A DNA stretch of 64,000 bases, from positions 2,792,001-2,856,000 of the forward strand of contig NZ_AP021903.1 of NCBI RefSeq assembly GCF_018326005.1. The letters run 5' to 3'. A program made the position numbers and the translations under genes. The notes below the pieces were generated by a model that was given only the letters and a program-made list of their open reading frames with translations, was not told the origin of the DNA and made no database searches. This stretch comes from Pseudomonas sp. Seg1 (GTDB lineage Bacteria > Pseudomonadota > Gammaproteobacteria > Pseudomonadales > Pseudomonadaceae). Within the stretch, counting starts at the first letter, position 1. Every line of letters starts with the position of its first letter. Below are positions 56,451 through 64,000 of this stretch, one piece after another.

Positions 56451-57314
56451 ATGGAACAAGGAGCGGTGTCACCCCTTATGGACGACAAGCAATCACCTGT
56501 GCTGATCCAGGTTTACATGGCCGATGATGGTGGCGCTGTCCGTGAGGAACTGCTCGCGCGTCAGATTGATCAGCACACCTACGAATTACTCTCTTCACCT
56601 GGCCTGGCGCAAAACCTGGCGAGGGGGGATATCGTCTCGATCAAGGATAGAAATGCACCTGCCGAGGTGCTGAAGCGAGGCGGTAATTTCTGTATTCAAA
56701 TCTACGCCGATTACATTTCCCCGGACGCGATCACTGCGCTTGAAGATGATGTTGTCCGCGAGTTGGATGGAACACTGGATGGCGTCTGCGAGGGAAGTTT
56801 GTCGCTGGCTGTTCCTGCGAAAAATGGCATGGAGAGAATCAACGGTTTTTTTGACAGGTTCCGTGAGCAAACCGGGATTCAGTGGTATTACGCCAACATC
56901 TATAAAAACCTTGACGACGATAGTGACGAGACGCTGTTGTACTGGTGGCTGTTGCCCACTCCTGCACAGGCTCATGTGAAGGCTAAGTCGTTTGTTGACG
57001 CTATTGATCGGCGTGATACTGCAGCGCTCAAGCGGGATTTCGCAATATCGGACGCTGTGGCGGATGAAATCTGCGCGTCAATCGATGAGTATTTTGGTCC
57101 CGGCACAACAGTATCCATAGCCCCTGAAGAGACAGCCTTCGATACAAACGGGCGAGACCGACCTTTCATCGATGCTTATGAAACCAATAGCAAGACGTTG
57201 GGCATGGAATGCATTCTTTGGGCTAATGGTGCTCCCGGCGAGGCGATTCTCCATCTTGAGATTTCACAACGAGAGGGGGAGTTAGTGGTGTATTACAAAT
57301 ACATCGGGTCTTGA
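56451..57314 (+). CDS. DUF4265-like protein with extra C-terminal domain
   Basis: 287 residues from the ATG at 56451 (MEQGAVSP), which has gagaggg at good spacing; ATGs at 56442 and 56478 are alternatives. The N-terminal half (about 20-160) has the DUF4265 pattern of two adjacent domains, including the basic-to-turn stretch LARGDIVSIKDRN and the later NFCIQIYAD segment, but lacks the usual DDYPP start. The C-terminal half (about 175-287, AKSFVDAIDRRDTAALKRDF...VVYYKYIGS) is a separate alpha+beta domain I do not recognise. It is soluble. Membership of the immunity-type island is inferred from context and from the two clearer DUF4265 proteins downstream. Confidence 0.6.
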   Translation: MEQGAVSPLMDDKQSPVLIQVYMADDGGAVREELLARQIDQHTYELLSSPGLAQNLARGDIVSIKDRNAPAEVLKRGGNFCIQIYADYISPDAITALEDDVVRELDGTLDGVCEGSLSLAVPAKNGMERINGFFDRFREQTGIQWYYANIYKNLDDDSDETLLYWWLLPTPAQAHVKAKSFVDAIDRRDTAALKRDFAISDAVADEICASIDEYFGPGTTVSIAPEETAFDTNGRDRPFIDAYETNSKTLGMECILWANGAPGEAILHLEISQREGELVVYYKYIGS

Positions 57315-57450
57315 TCCAAACCACCATCTCAAGCTGAAATTACAGGTGATCTCGCCGATTTGCTTGGAGCGGTGTTTGCAGGGCAATCAACCAGAATTTC
57401 GAGGTCATGATGTCCTGGACGAATTCTGACCAGGTTGATTGGAGGCTTTA

Positions 57451-58068
57451 ATGAGTTATTACGTGCTTTCGCAATTGGAGGACGTTGGCTGTCCCGTCGG
57501 GATTTTGCATGGCGACCTTTTTGACAAATTTTATCCAGACACAAAAGATGTGAAATTCGGTTTTTTTCCATGGTATGCAGAAAGGGCAAAGGCCGGCCCG
57601 CGCACGCCTTTTCCGCAGGGGATGGTTCTTATTTCCAGGGATGAATACTACGATTTTGATATCAGAAGTATTTCGCGTTTTTTCTACGTGGTCAGTGATG
57701 CGTTTCTGGCGGTCTGTCGCAAGACGAACGTCAATATTATCGACAGCGTCAGGATTGAAGTGCTGTCAGAGGCTGGGAAGCGTATTTCAGAAAAAAATTA
57801 TAATGCCGTGTTGTTTGATGAGCTGGACGTTCGAACGAACTGCGATCCGGCATCAACATTTGTCGAAGAAAACGGCCGGCCGGTCAGGTTCAAAAAGCTG
57901 GTACTTCCACCTGAGTGGGGTCTGGATCTGTTCAAGTACCGCAGACTGATTTCCGGTAGCGATAGTCTGGTCTGTTCTCAGGCGTTCAGGGAGTTGGCAG
58001 AAAGCTTTAAAGGCATTGGGTTTACCCCATTGGACGAGGTTCTATGGTCTGGGATAAGGCGAATTTAA
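57451..58068 (+). CDS. Immunity-like protein, Imm11/Imm43-type (paralogue 1)
   Basis: 205 residues from the ATG at 57451, with ggagg 6 bases upstream. It begins MSYYVLSQLEDVGCPVGIL and ends with a segment (SLVCSQAFRELAESFKGIGFTPLDEVLWS) like the C-terminal motif of DUF1629/Imm11 proteins. It is clearly paralogous over its whole length to the next gene. It has no signal peptide or catalytic motif, is acidic and soluble, and its codon use is much more AT-rich than the flanking core genes (23 G/C in bases 57781-57840). Immunity function is an inference from family resemblance and context; Imm43 is the alternative family. Confidence 0.65.
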   Translation: MSYYVLSQLEDVGCPVGILHGDLFDKFYPDTKDVKFGFFPWYAERAKAGPRTPFPQGMVLISRDEYYDFDIRSISRFFYVVSDAFLAVCRKTNVNIIDSVRIEVLSEAGKRISEKNYNAVLFDELDVRTNCDPASTFVEENGRPVRFKKLVLPPEWGLDLFKYRRLISGSDSLVCSQAFRELAESFKGIGFTPLDEVLWSGIRRI

Positions 58069-58123
58069 GAAGGTTTCTGGTGATATCTTTTTAATAGTCA
58101 GTTCAGGATGGATACGGGGCGAT

Positions 58124-58738
58124 ATGGAATACTACGTGCTCTCTCAAAAGGAAGAGTCTGGCTGTCCGCGTGGCTTATTGAACGCGAATTTATACGATAA
58201 GTTCTATCCCGATGCGGAAAGCGTGCAATTTGGCTTCTTTCCTTGGTATGCGGAGAAAATAAACTACACATTTCATACCCCGTATCCGGAAGGAATGGTG
58301 CTGATATCGAAGGATCGGTTCTATGATTTCGATATCCGCAGTGTTTCGCGTTTTTATATAGTCAGTGACGATTTTTTGTCAGTTTGCGCGGAGCTTGATG
58401 TCGCAATCGCGGATCGCGTGGTAATCGATGTGGTATCAACCAAGGGAGAGCCTGTATCCGTCAAAAGCTACAATGCGGTCCTTTTTGAAGAGCTTGATGC
58501 CCGCTCTGATACAGGGTTGGGCTCGACATTTGTTGAAGAAGATGGATTGATTTTCAGATTCAAAAAGTTAGTGTTGCCTGAGGTATTCAAGCAAGACTTG
58601 TTCAAGTTCAAAGGAATGATTTCCGGTAGTAATACGTTGATTTGTTCCAGCGCTTTCAAAGCACGGGCGGCGGGGCTTAAAGGCGTTGAGTTCATACCGT
58701 TGGAAGGCGTGCTCTGGTCGGCTGTCAAGCCAATTTGA
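58124..58738 (+). CDS. Immunity-like protein, Imm11/Imm43-type (paralogue 2)
   Basis: 204 residues from the ATG at 58124, preceded by gggg. It aligns end to end with the previous gene (MEYYVLSQKEESGCPRGLL; FGFFPWYAEK; EGMVLISKDRFYDFDIRSVSRFYIVSDDFLSVC; FRFKKLVLPE; MISGSNTLICSSAF; VLWSAVKPI), so the pair arose by tandem duplication and then diverged. Conserved positions cluster in the N-terminal third and the two FKKLVLP/ISGS blocks. It has the same low-GC character (22 G/C in bases 58321-58380). Tandem diverged paralogues are common for immunity genes that track changing toxins. Confidence 0.65.
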   Translation: MEYYVLSQKEESGCPRGLLNANLYDKFYPDAESVQFGFFPWYAEKINYTFHTPYPEGMVLISKDRFYDFDIRSVSRFYIVSDDFLSVCAELDVAIADRVVIDVVSTKGEPVSVKSYNAVLFEELDARSDTGLGSTFVEEDGLIFRFKKLVLPEVFKQDLFKFKGMISGSNTLICSSAFKARAAGLKGVEFIPLEGVLWSAVKPI

Positions 58739-58750
58739 AATAGGGACCTA

Positions 58751-59113
58751 ATGATGCAAAAAGCTGATTGTGCAATTCCTGACGCATCGCAACAGCAGGT
58801 GTGTGCCAGGTATGGGCTGACGCCACACCCTCCCGAGGAGGTGGTTGCCATTGCATTGAATACTCTCCACAAGTCGCCGATTTACGGATCGAGAGTCCAA
58901 TTGCCTGAGGGTGGCACGGTCAGTTGGTTCATTCACTGCGGTGAGCACTCGCCAGCCAGCGGCTTCTATCAAACGCTGCACACCAGCCATTTGGTCGATG
59001 AATTACCGCAAGTGCTGAAGTATCTTTTTCTGCCCGCAGGTTCCAGGTTCATTATCGACAGAGAAGGTTACGAAGACGTTTGGATGGTGGGAGTTGAATC
59101 CTCTTCGGACTGA
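58751..59113 (+). CDS. Imm33-like immunity-type protein
   Basis: 120 residues; the start is the ATG at 58751 or the next one at 58754, with taggga upstream. The pattern QQQVCARYGLTPHPPEEVVAIALNTLHKSPIYGSR, then TVSWFIHCGEHSPASGFYQTLHTSHL and LPQVLKYLFLPAGSRFIIDREGYEDVW closely resembles the Imm33-type (DUF2185-related) domain found beside polymorphic toxins. The near-invariant GYEDVW end is present. It follows the Imm11-like pair by 12 bases. No cognate toxin is visible. Family naming is from memory of the motif; a profile search would confirm it. Confidence 0.65.
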   Translation: MMQKADCAIPDASQQQVCARYGLTPHPPEEVVAIALNTLHKSPIYGSRVQLPEGGTVSWFIHCGEHSPASGFYQTLHTSHLVDELPQVLKYLFLPAGSRFIIDREGYEDVWMVGVESSSD

Positions 59114-59161
59114 AATGTCGAGCGTCTTGACGCCAGTGAAAGCTTCCCTTTGAGCACGGAT

Positions 59162-59668
59162 ATGACTGATATTTTTCACAAGATTATTTTCAAGTTAACG
59201 CCTGACGAAGATGATTACCCTCCCTTTTCGGTTGAATCGGTATGGGGCATCTACCGAGGGAAGGACGTTTACGAAATAGACAACACACCTTATTACGTTC
59301 ATGGCGTCAGTAAAGGTGATCGTGTGCAGGTACAACTGGATGGCGAGGAGCGGATAGCTGCCCGTGTGGTGAGTCAAGGCGGGCACTCGACAATCAGGGT
59401 TTTCGCGAGTAATCCGGGCGAGAAAGCAAAGATAATCACCCGGTTGCAAGAATATGGTGCGTTCTGTTTATCAACTCGCGGTCTATCGTTGTTTGCTGTG
59501 GATATTCCCGCAAGCTGTGATTTTTCCACGATCGACAGTTATCTGTCGTCAATTGCTGATGGCGAAAATATCGCCTATGAAGACGCGTGTCTGCAGCACT
59601 ACCCGATAGAGCCATCTCGCGTACTGGAGTGCTCGTCGTTGGCTTCCATACCCTGCCTGTTACATTGA
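59162..59668 (+). CDS. DUF4265 protein
   Basis: 168 residues from the ATG at 59162; a TTG at 59150 is possible. It shows the full DUF4265 pattern: FKLTPDEDDYPPFSVESVWG, IDNTPYYVHGVSKGDRVQV, GGHSTIRVF and a C-terminal AVDIP...ENIAYEDACLQHY block. DUF4265 proteins are small soluble proteins often found in lists of immunity-type genes; their biochemical role is unknown. It lies 48 bases after the Imm33-like gene and 14 bases before a second DUF4265 gene. Confidence 0.75.
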   Translation: MTDIFHKIIFKLTPDEDDYPPFSVESVWGIYRGKDVYEIDNTPYYVHGVSKGDRVQVQLDGEERIAARVVSQGGHSTIRVFASNPGEKAKIITRLQEYGAFCLSTRGLSLFAVDIPASCDFSTIDSYLSSIADGENIAYEDACLQHYPIEPSRVLECSSLASIPCLLH

Positions 59669-59682
59669 ACATAAGGATGTAA

Positions 59683-60114
59683 ATGGAGAAGGTATTTTTC
59701 AAGTTATTGGTCGAAGATGACTATCCACCGGTTTCAAGCGAGAGCCTGTGGGCTGAGAGATTGGACTCGGGCTCATTTATCGTGAAGAACATTCCGTTTT
59801 ACACACGGGAAGTTTGTCTTGATGACGAGATTTCGGTAAGCCCCGTGGTGAACGCTGAGTACCAATTTGAGAAAGTCATAAAAAATACCGGCAACAGTAC
59901 CCTTCGTATCATTTTTTTCGAGGCGGGTGAGCCATGGATTTCCAGTGTTTTGGAAGATCTGGTTGCTAGAGGCTGCGCATGGGAAGGTATGAGCAAAAAG
60001 TTCTTCTCCATCAACGTTCCTGCCGACGTTTCCCTTGACGATGTGCTGAGTGTATTGGCCGAGAAAGAAGCAAAGGGATGGCTGGATTATGAGTCTGGAA
60101 TGCTTCGCCAATAA
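59683..60114 (+). CDS. DUF4265 protein (second copy)
   Basis: 143 residues from the ATG at 59683. It shows the same family blocks as its neighbour (FFKLLVEDDYPPVSSESLWAE; KNIPFYTREVCLDDEISV; TGNSTLRIIFFEAGEP; INVPADVSLDD; GWLDYESGML) but is strongly diverged, so the duplication is old or the two were acquired separately. The FKL-DDYPP start, absent in the 56451 protein, is intact. Low G+C as in the rest of the island. Confidence 0.75.
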   Translation: MEKVFFKLLVEDDYPPVSSESLWAERLDSGSFIVKNIPFYTREVCLDDEISVSPVVNAEYQFEKVIKNTGNSTLRIIFFEAGEPWISSVLEDLVARGCAWEGMSKKFFSINVPADVSLDDVLSVLAEKEAKGWLDYESGMLRQ

Positions 60115-60139
60115 AAACTCCTTTTGAGCCTTATCAACG

Positions 60140-60394
60140 ATGAAGAAATTCAACACGTTCACCGTACACGGAACCGCCGTTGGCAGTGAGAACAGCATCC
60201 GCCTCGATGATATTTCGATCCTTGCTGACCCCGAAACCATCAGGGCGCTTGGCGCTTTTCTAATCCGCGCCGCCGATGAAATGGCAGTTGAAGGCGTGGA
60301 GCATGTACATCTTCAAGACCTCGTAGAGAACTTCAGTCATGAAGACCACGTAGACGTGATTGTCCTTAACGGCAATCTCATAAAAATCGCCTAG
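60140..60394 (+). CDS. Small Imm32-like protein
   Basis: 84 residues from the ATG at 60140, 25 bases after the previous stop. The central helix-rich stretch (PETIRALGAFLIRAADEMAVEG) followed by EHVHLQDLVENF resembles Imm32-type small immunity proteins, in which a short His-containing motif follows a long helix. The resemblance is weak and could be chance. It is the last gene of the island; after it come 236 bases without a gene. Confidence 0.55.
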   Translation: MKKFNTFTVHGTAVGSENSIRLDDISILADPETIRALGAFLIRAADEMAVEGVEHVHLQDLVENFSHEDHVDVIVLNGNLIKIA

Positions 60395-60630
60395 GTCCAG
60401 ACGTTGCAGTCAGTAATGTATGCGTTCGACAACTTTTTTTATTTCCGCAATTGAATGCGACTTTCAGAACAGTGACCGCTTCGCCACGCTGCCGCCAAAA
60501 AAAGGTCACGCATACTTTTGAATATTTCAGTCTGCAAGCCATGAAGGGTGCTCAGAAACAGGGAAGAGCCCGAGTGCATTCAATCGCTTGATATCGACTT
60601 TGGCGCGAACGCTCTGAGCAGTGCCTGCCT

Positions 60631-61335
60631 CTATCCGGCACAAGCCAACATCTCGGCGATCCATTGAACTTGCCGGGCAACGTCTTGCACCTTTGCTTCG
60701 GGCAAAGCCTGCTGCGCCCGGGCGAACTGGGCCAGTGTCTTCTGCTTTTCATGCAGCCGGCGTTGCCACTTGGTCAGGAACTGCGGACTGCGCACCTGCA
60801 TTTGCAACGGGCCGAAGTACAGCTCTTGATCGGTGTAGACCACTGACTCTGCACGTTCAGCGACGATGATTTCGTAGTCGAAACGGTTTTCCTGCAACAG
60901 TTCCTCGTGGAAGATGCGGTAGCCATTGTCCATCAGCCATTGGCGCAGTGGCTGCTCACCGCCGTTGGGTTGCAGAATCAGACGTTCTTCGCCGCTCAAA
61001 CGCGATTTGCCGCCGTCGAGGATGTCGCGGATCGTCTCGCCGCCCATGCCGCAGATACTGATGGCGGTGATCCTGTCACCAGGCTCGATCGCCGCCAGAC
61101 CATTGGCCAGACGCACGGTGATGCGTTGCTGCAGCTCGTTGTCGCGCACCGTGCGTTGGGCCGAATGAAAGGGCGTCAACGCCACCTCACCCGCCACGGC
61201 CGCTGCAATCACCCCGCGACGCATCAGCACCACCGGCAGATAGCCGTGATCCGAGCCGATATCGGCCAGCCTTGCGCCGGTCGGCACATGCGCTGCCACG
61301 CGCTCCAGGCGCATGGACAAAGTCTGTTCGTTCAA
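60631..61335 (-). CDS. trmK: tRNA (adenine(22)-N1)-methyltransferase, TrmK-like
   Basis: 234 residues from a TTG at 61335 (LNEQTLSMRLERV), with aggggttgccg upstream; an ATG at 61314 is the alternative. A Rossmann-type methyltransferase fold carries the SAM-binding motif LADIGSDHGYLPVVL and the TrmK-family ICGMGGETI and LILQPNGGEQPLRQWL blocks, followed by a C-terminal helical tail. The family methylates N1 of A22 in bacterial tRNA. The gene stands alone on the minus strand; its 3' end faces the immunity-like island. Confidence 0.88.
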   Translation of the reverse strand: MNEQTLSMRLERVAAHVPTGARLADIGSDHGYLPVVLMRRGVIAAAVAGEVALTPFHSAQRTVRDNELQQRITVRLANGLAAIEPGDRITAISICGMGGETIRDILDGGKSRLSGEERLILQPNGGEQPLRQWLMDNGYRIFHEELLQENRFDYEIIVAERAESVVYTDQELYFGPLQMQVRSPQFLTKWQRRLHEKQKTLAQFARAQQALPEAKVQDVARQVQWIAEMLACAG

Positions 61336-61450
61336 CGGCAACCCCTGTTCATTGCAAGATTGCGGCAGCAATGACCGCAAAAGGGGTGCGACTTTGTCGA
61401 GCAACGCGGTGCCTGTCAAATTCCGGCGACAAGGATCACGGCGCGAACCT

Positions 61451-62500
61451 TCAGTCGGCCAACGTTGCGTTGTCGATCACGAAGCGATATTTCACGTCGC
61501 CCTTGAGCATGCGCTCGTAGGATTCATTGATCTGATCAGCACGGATCAGTTCGATGTCGGAGACGATGCCGTGTTCGGCACAGAAATCCAGCATCTCCTG
61601 GGTTTCCGGGATCCCGCCGATCATCGAGCCGGCAATGGTGCGGCGTTTCATGATCAGGTTGAACACGTTCGGCGAGGGATGCGGCGAGGCGGGCGCCCCC
61701 ACCAGTGTCAACGCACCATCGCGCTTGAGCAGCACCAGAAACGCATCGAGATCGTGTGGCGCTGCGACGGTGTTGAGAATGAAGTCAAAACTCTTGGCAT
61801 GCGCCGCCATCTCTTCGACATTGCGTGACACGACGACCTCATCGGCGCCCAGTTGTTTTGCCGCCTCGCGTTTCGATTCGGAAGTGGTGAACGCCACGAC
61901 ATGCGCGCCCATGGCATGGGCCAGTTTGATCCCCATGTGACCGAGGCCACCGATGCCGACCACGCCGACTTTCTTGCCCGGCCCGGCATGCCACTGACGC
62001 AGTGGCGAGTAGGTGGTGATCCCGGCGCAGAGCAGTGGCGCGACGGCTGCCAGTTGCGCGTCGGGATGGCGGATGCGCAGCACGTAGCGTTCATGCACGA
62101 CGATGTTTTGCGAGTAGCCGCCGAGCGTCCAGCCGGGGGCGTCCGGCGTCGGGAAGTTGTAGGTGCCGATCATGCCGTCGCAGTAGTTTTCCAACCCGGT
62201 TTCGCAGTCATCGCAGTGTTTGCAGCTGTCGACAATGCAACCGACACCGACCAGATCACCCACTTTGAAATCCGCGACATGTGCGCCAATCGCCGAGACG
62301 CGCCCGACAATTTCATGGCCCGGTACGCAGGGGAATTGCGTGCCGGCCCATTCGGCGCGCACCTGATGCAAGTCCGAATGGCAGATGCCACAGAAGGCGA
62401 TATCGATCTGCACGTCATGGGCGGCCGGCGCGCGGCGCTTGATCTGCATCGCCTCAAGGGGTTTGTCGCCAGCGTGGGCACCGTAGGCTTGTACGAGCAT
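61451..62500 (-). CDS. Zinc-dependent NAD(P)-linked alcohol dehydrogenase (YahK/cinnamyl-alcohol type)
   Basis: 349 residues from the ATG at 62500 (MLVQAYGAHAG); the frame is open further upstream but the family starts here. Catalytic zinc ligands lie in CGICHSD and GHE, structural zinc cysteines in CKHCDDCETGLENYC, and the nucleotide-binding GIGGLGHMGIKLAHAMG is followed by TTSESKR, which favours NADP. It matches the YahK/AdhC-type aldehyde reductases that reduce many aliphatic and aromatic aldehydes. The neighbours give no pathway. The promoter must be in the 184-base gap shared with the divergent galactose dehydrogenase gene. Confidence 0.92.
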   Translation of the reverse strand: MLVQAYGAHAGDKPLEAMQIKRRAPAAHDVQIDIAFCGICHSDLHQVRAEWAGTQFPCVPGHEIVGRVSAIGAHVADFKVGDLVGVGCIVDSCKHCDDCETGLENYCDGMIGTYNFPTPDAPGWTLGGYSQNIVVHERYVLRIRHPDAQLAAVAPLLCAGITTYSPLRQWHAGPGKKVGVVGIGGLGHMGIKLAHAMGAHVVAFTTSESKREAAKQLGADEVVVSRNVEEMAAHAKSFDFILNTVAAPHDLDAFLVLLKRDGALTLVGAPASPHPSPNVFNLIMKRRTIAGSMIGGIPETQEMLDFCAEHGIVSDIELIRADQINESYERMLKGDVKYRFVIDNATLAD

Positions 62501-62684
62501 GGGAGCGTCCTCAATGGGGTTATCGAACGCACATCTTTGCCTTTTTGCCCGGCATTGAAGTAGTGCATTCCTGTGCAATGCTTGCCTGATCCTGCGAGGC
62601 CTTGTGACGTTGTGCAGACAGACGATCGAAGTGTTTGCAGGTAATCTGCCGGTTCGCTGACTAAAACAAAAACAGGAGCCATTG

Positions 62685-63617
62685 ATGCAACCGATCCGTC
62701 TCGGTCTGGTGGGCTACGGCAAGATTGCCCAGGATCAACATGTCCCGGCGATTCTCGCCAATCCCGCATTCCAGTTGCTGTCTGTCGCCACGCAAGGCAA
62801 GCCCTGCGCCGGTGTCGAGAATTTCCAGTCGCTGAGCGAATTGCTCGCAAACGGCCCGCAGGTCGACGCGATCGCCTTCTGCACGCCGCCGCAAGGACGA
62901 TTTGCGTTGGTGCAGGAAGCGCTGGCCGCCGGCAAACATGTGCTGGTGGAAAAGCCGCCCTGTGCAACGTTGGGTGAGGCAATGGCATTGGTCAGTCTGG
63001 CCGAGCAGCACGGCGTCAGTGCGTTGTTCGCCTGGCACTCGCGCTATGCGCCCGGCATTGCCGCCGCCCGCGACTGGCTCGCCACCCGCACCCTGCAAAG
63101 TGTGCACATCGACTGGAAGGAAGACGTGCGCAAGTGGCATCCCGGCCAGACCTGGATCTGGCAACCGGGTGGTCTGGGCGTTTTCGATCCGGGCATCAAC
63201 GCCTTGTCGATTGTCACGCACCTGCTGGCGCTGCCGTTGTTTGTCGAGTCCGCCGAACTGCGCGTACCCGAAAACTGCCAGTCACCGATTGCCGCTTCGA
63301 TCAAAATGTCTGATGCGCGCCACCTCGACGTGCGCGCCGAATTCGACTTCGACCATGGTCATGACGAACTCTGGAGCATCGAAATTCGCTGCGCCGAAGG
63401 TGTGTTGCGACTGGATAACGGTGGGGCGCTGTTAAGTATCGATGGTGCGCGCCAGACGGTTTCGGAAGAGGGCGAGTACGCGGCGGTGTATCGGCATTTT
63501 CAGCAGTTGATTGGCGACAAGGCCAGTGATCTGGATCTGCAGCCGTTGCGGTTGGTGGCGGACAGTTTCTTTGTCGGGAGTCGGGTGTTGGTGGAGGCGT
63601 TTTACGACGCCATTTGA
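62685..63617 (+). CDS. gal: D-galactose 1-dehydrogenase (Gfo/Idh/MocA family)
   Basis: 310 residues from the ATG at 62685, with aacagga 7 bases upstream. The N-terminal Rossmann fold begins LGLVGYGKIAQDQHVPAI; VLVEKPPCATLGE holds the family EKP motif, and DWKEDVRKWHPGQTWIW plus GGLGVFDPGINALSI give the catalytic region. The sequence is very close, as I recall it, to the P. fluorescens galactose dehydrogenase, which oxidises beta-D-galactose to D-galactono-lactone with NAD, the first step of the De Ley-Doudoroff route; L-arabinose is also a substrate. No other gene of that route is in the window. It is a single-gene unit, divergent from the alcohol dehydrogenase. Confidence 0.92.
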   Translation: MQPIRLGLVGYGKIAQDQHVPAILANPAFQLLSVATQGKPCAGVENFQSLSELLANGPQVDAIAFCTPPQGRFALVQEALAAGKHVLVEKPPCATLGEAMALVSLAEQHGVSALFAWHSRYAPGIAAARDWLATRTLQSVHIDWKEDVRKWHPGQTWIWQPGGLGVFDPGINALSIVTHLLALPLFVESAELRVPENCQSPIAASIKMSDARHLDVRAEFDFDHGHDELWSIEIRCAEGVLRLDNGGALLSIDGARQTVSEEGEYAAVYRHFQQLIGDKASDLDLQPLRLVADSFFVGSRVLVEAFYDAI

Positions 63618-63631
63618 GATCTGACGCCGTC

Positions 63632-64000
63632 TCATTGTGGTTGTCCCCTTAGCCAAAGTTCAGCAAAAACCTGCGGGAGCTGGCTTGCCAGCGATGGCGG
63701 TGGGTCATTCAACAACGATGTTGGCTGGCCCGACGCTTTCGCGGGCAAGCCCGCTCCCACAGTGATTGTGGCTGTACCCTTCGCCCAAGTTCACCGCGAG
63801 AACCTGTGGGAGCTGGCTTGCCAGCGATGGCGGAGGGTCATTCAACAACGATGTTGTCTGGCCCGACGCTTTCGCGGGCAAGCCCGCTCCCACAGTGATT
63901 GTGGCTGTACCCTTCGCCCAAGTTCACCGCAAAAACCTGTGGGAGCTGGCTTGCCAGCGATGGCGGAGGGTCATTCAACAACGATGTTGTCTGGCCCGAC
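63632..64000. repeat. Tandem REPIN array with exact 133-bp period (continues past the right edge)
   Basis: The segment starting gggagctggcttgccagcga occurs at 63675, 63808 and 63941, exactly 133 bases apart. Each unit also contains the inverted REP arm (cgggcaagcccgctcccac) about 75 bases later, and a constant linker (tcattcaacaacgatgttg). A REPIN is a pair of inverted REPs; here whole units are repeated head to tail. The first copy is the most diverged (cggg for tggg, tggctggcc for tgtctggcc), and its upstream linker differs by a 2-base gap. There is no coding signal in this region. Confidence 0.88.

Noticed and set aside
60395..60630. A small gene or RNA in the gap after the immunity-like island
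   Set aside because: No frame with a start, ribosome-binding site or recognisable product, and no stable hairpin was evident.
63632..64000. CRISPR array
   Set aside because: The period is 133 bp, the whole unit including the linkers is repeated, and each unit contains inverted REP arms; there are no unique spacers.

Overview
The window is about 64 kb of GC-rich chromosomal DNA from a plant- or soil-type Pseudomonas of the P. fluorescens group. The evidence is a Pseudomonas-type cyclic lipopeptide (CLP) synthetase with dual condensation/epimerization domains and tandem thioesterases, Pseudomonas REP/REPIN repeats, a FecI/FecR/TonB-receptor iron system, and a sugar dehydrogenase closely resembling the P. 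fluorescens D-galactose dehydrogenase. No rRNA, tRNA, CRISPR array, transposase or prophage was seen.

Bases 1-37934 are one co-directional biosynthetic locus. Three NRPS genes are present: the 3' part of the first (end of module 1 plus module 2), a complete 4-module second gene and a complete 5-module third gene ending in two thioesterases. They are followed by macA-macB-type efflux genes and, on the opposite strand, a LuxR-type regulator. The 2+4+5 architecture, the order of dual E/C and LCL condensation domains, and the adenylation codes I read predict an 11-residue product: x1, D-acidic, D-Thr, D-Val/Ile (or Leu), D-Leu, D-Ser, L-Leu, D-Gln, L-Leu/Ile, L-Leu/Ile, L-acidic. This matches the amphisin/tensin/lokisin/arthrofactin group, with residue 4 as the likely variant. 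Modules 2 and 11, and modules 9 and 10, carry near-identical adenylation regions, which points to internal duplication or gene conversion.

Bases 37935-48654 hold a YcaC-type hydrolase, a hybrid sensor kinase with an MFS transporter 7 bp downstream, an iron-sulfur (6-4) photolyase (PhrB type, all four cluster cysteines present), and an electrophile-response module. That module is an Old Yellow Enzyme, a DJ-1/PfpI-type protein and a NemR-like TetR repressor, tied together by three copies of one 15-bp operator.

Bases 48655-55490 contain a FecI-FecR-TonB-receptor iron-uptake unit with a Fur-box-like site, then a LysR regulator and three co-directional genes for an SDR protein lacking the catalytic Tyr, a FrnE/DsbA-type thiol oxidoreductase and a 4-oxalocrotonate-type tautomerase.

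Bases 55727-60394 are a lower-GC accessory island of eight small same-strand genes: an ankyrin-type protein, three DUF4265-like proteins, a tandem pair of Imm11/Imm43-like proteins, an Imm33-like protein and a small Imm32-like protein. It reads as an orphan bank of polymorphic-toxin immunity genes with no recognisable toxin inside the window. This is the least explained part.

Bases 60631-63617 return to core genes: a TrmK-type tRNA methyltransferase, a zinc alcohol dehydrogenase and galactose dehydrogenase. The window ends in an array of REPIN-type repeats with an exact 133-bp period that runs off the right edge.
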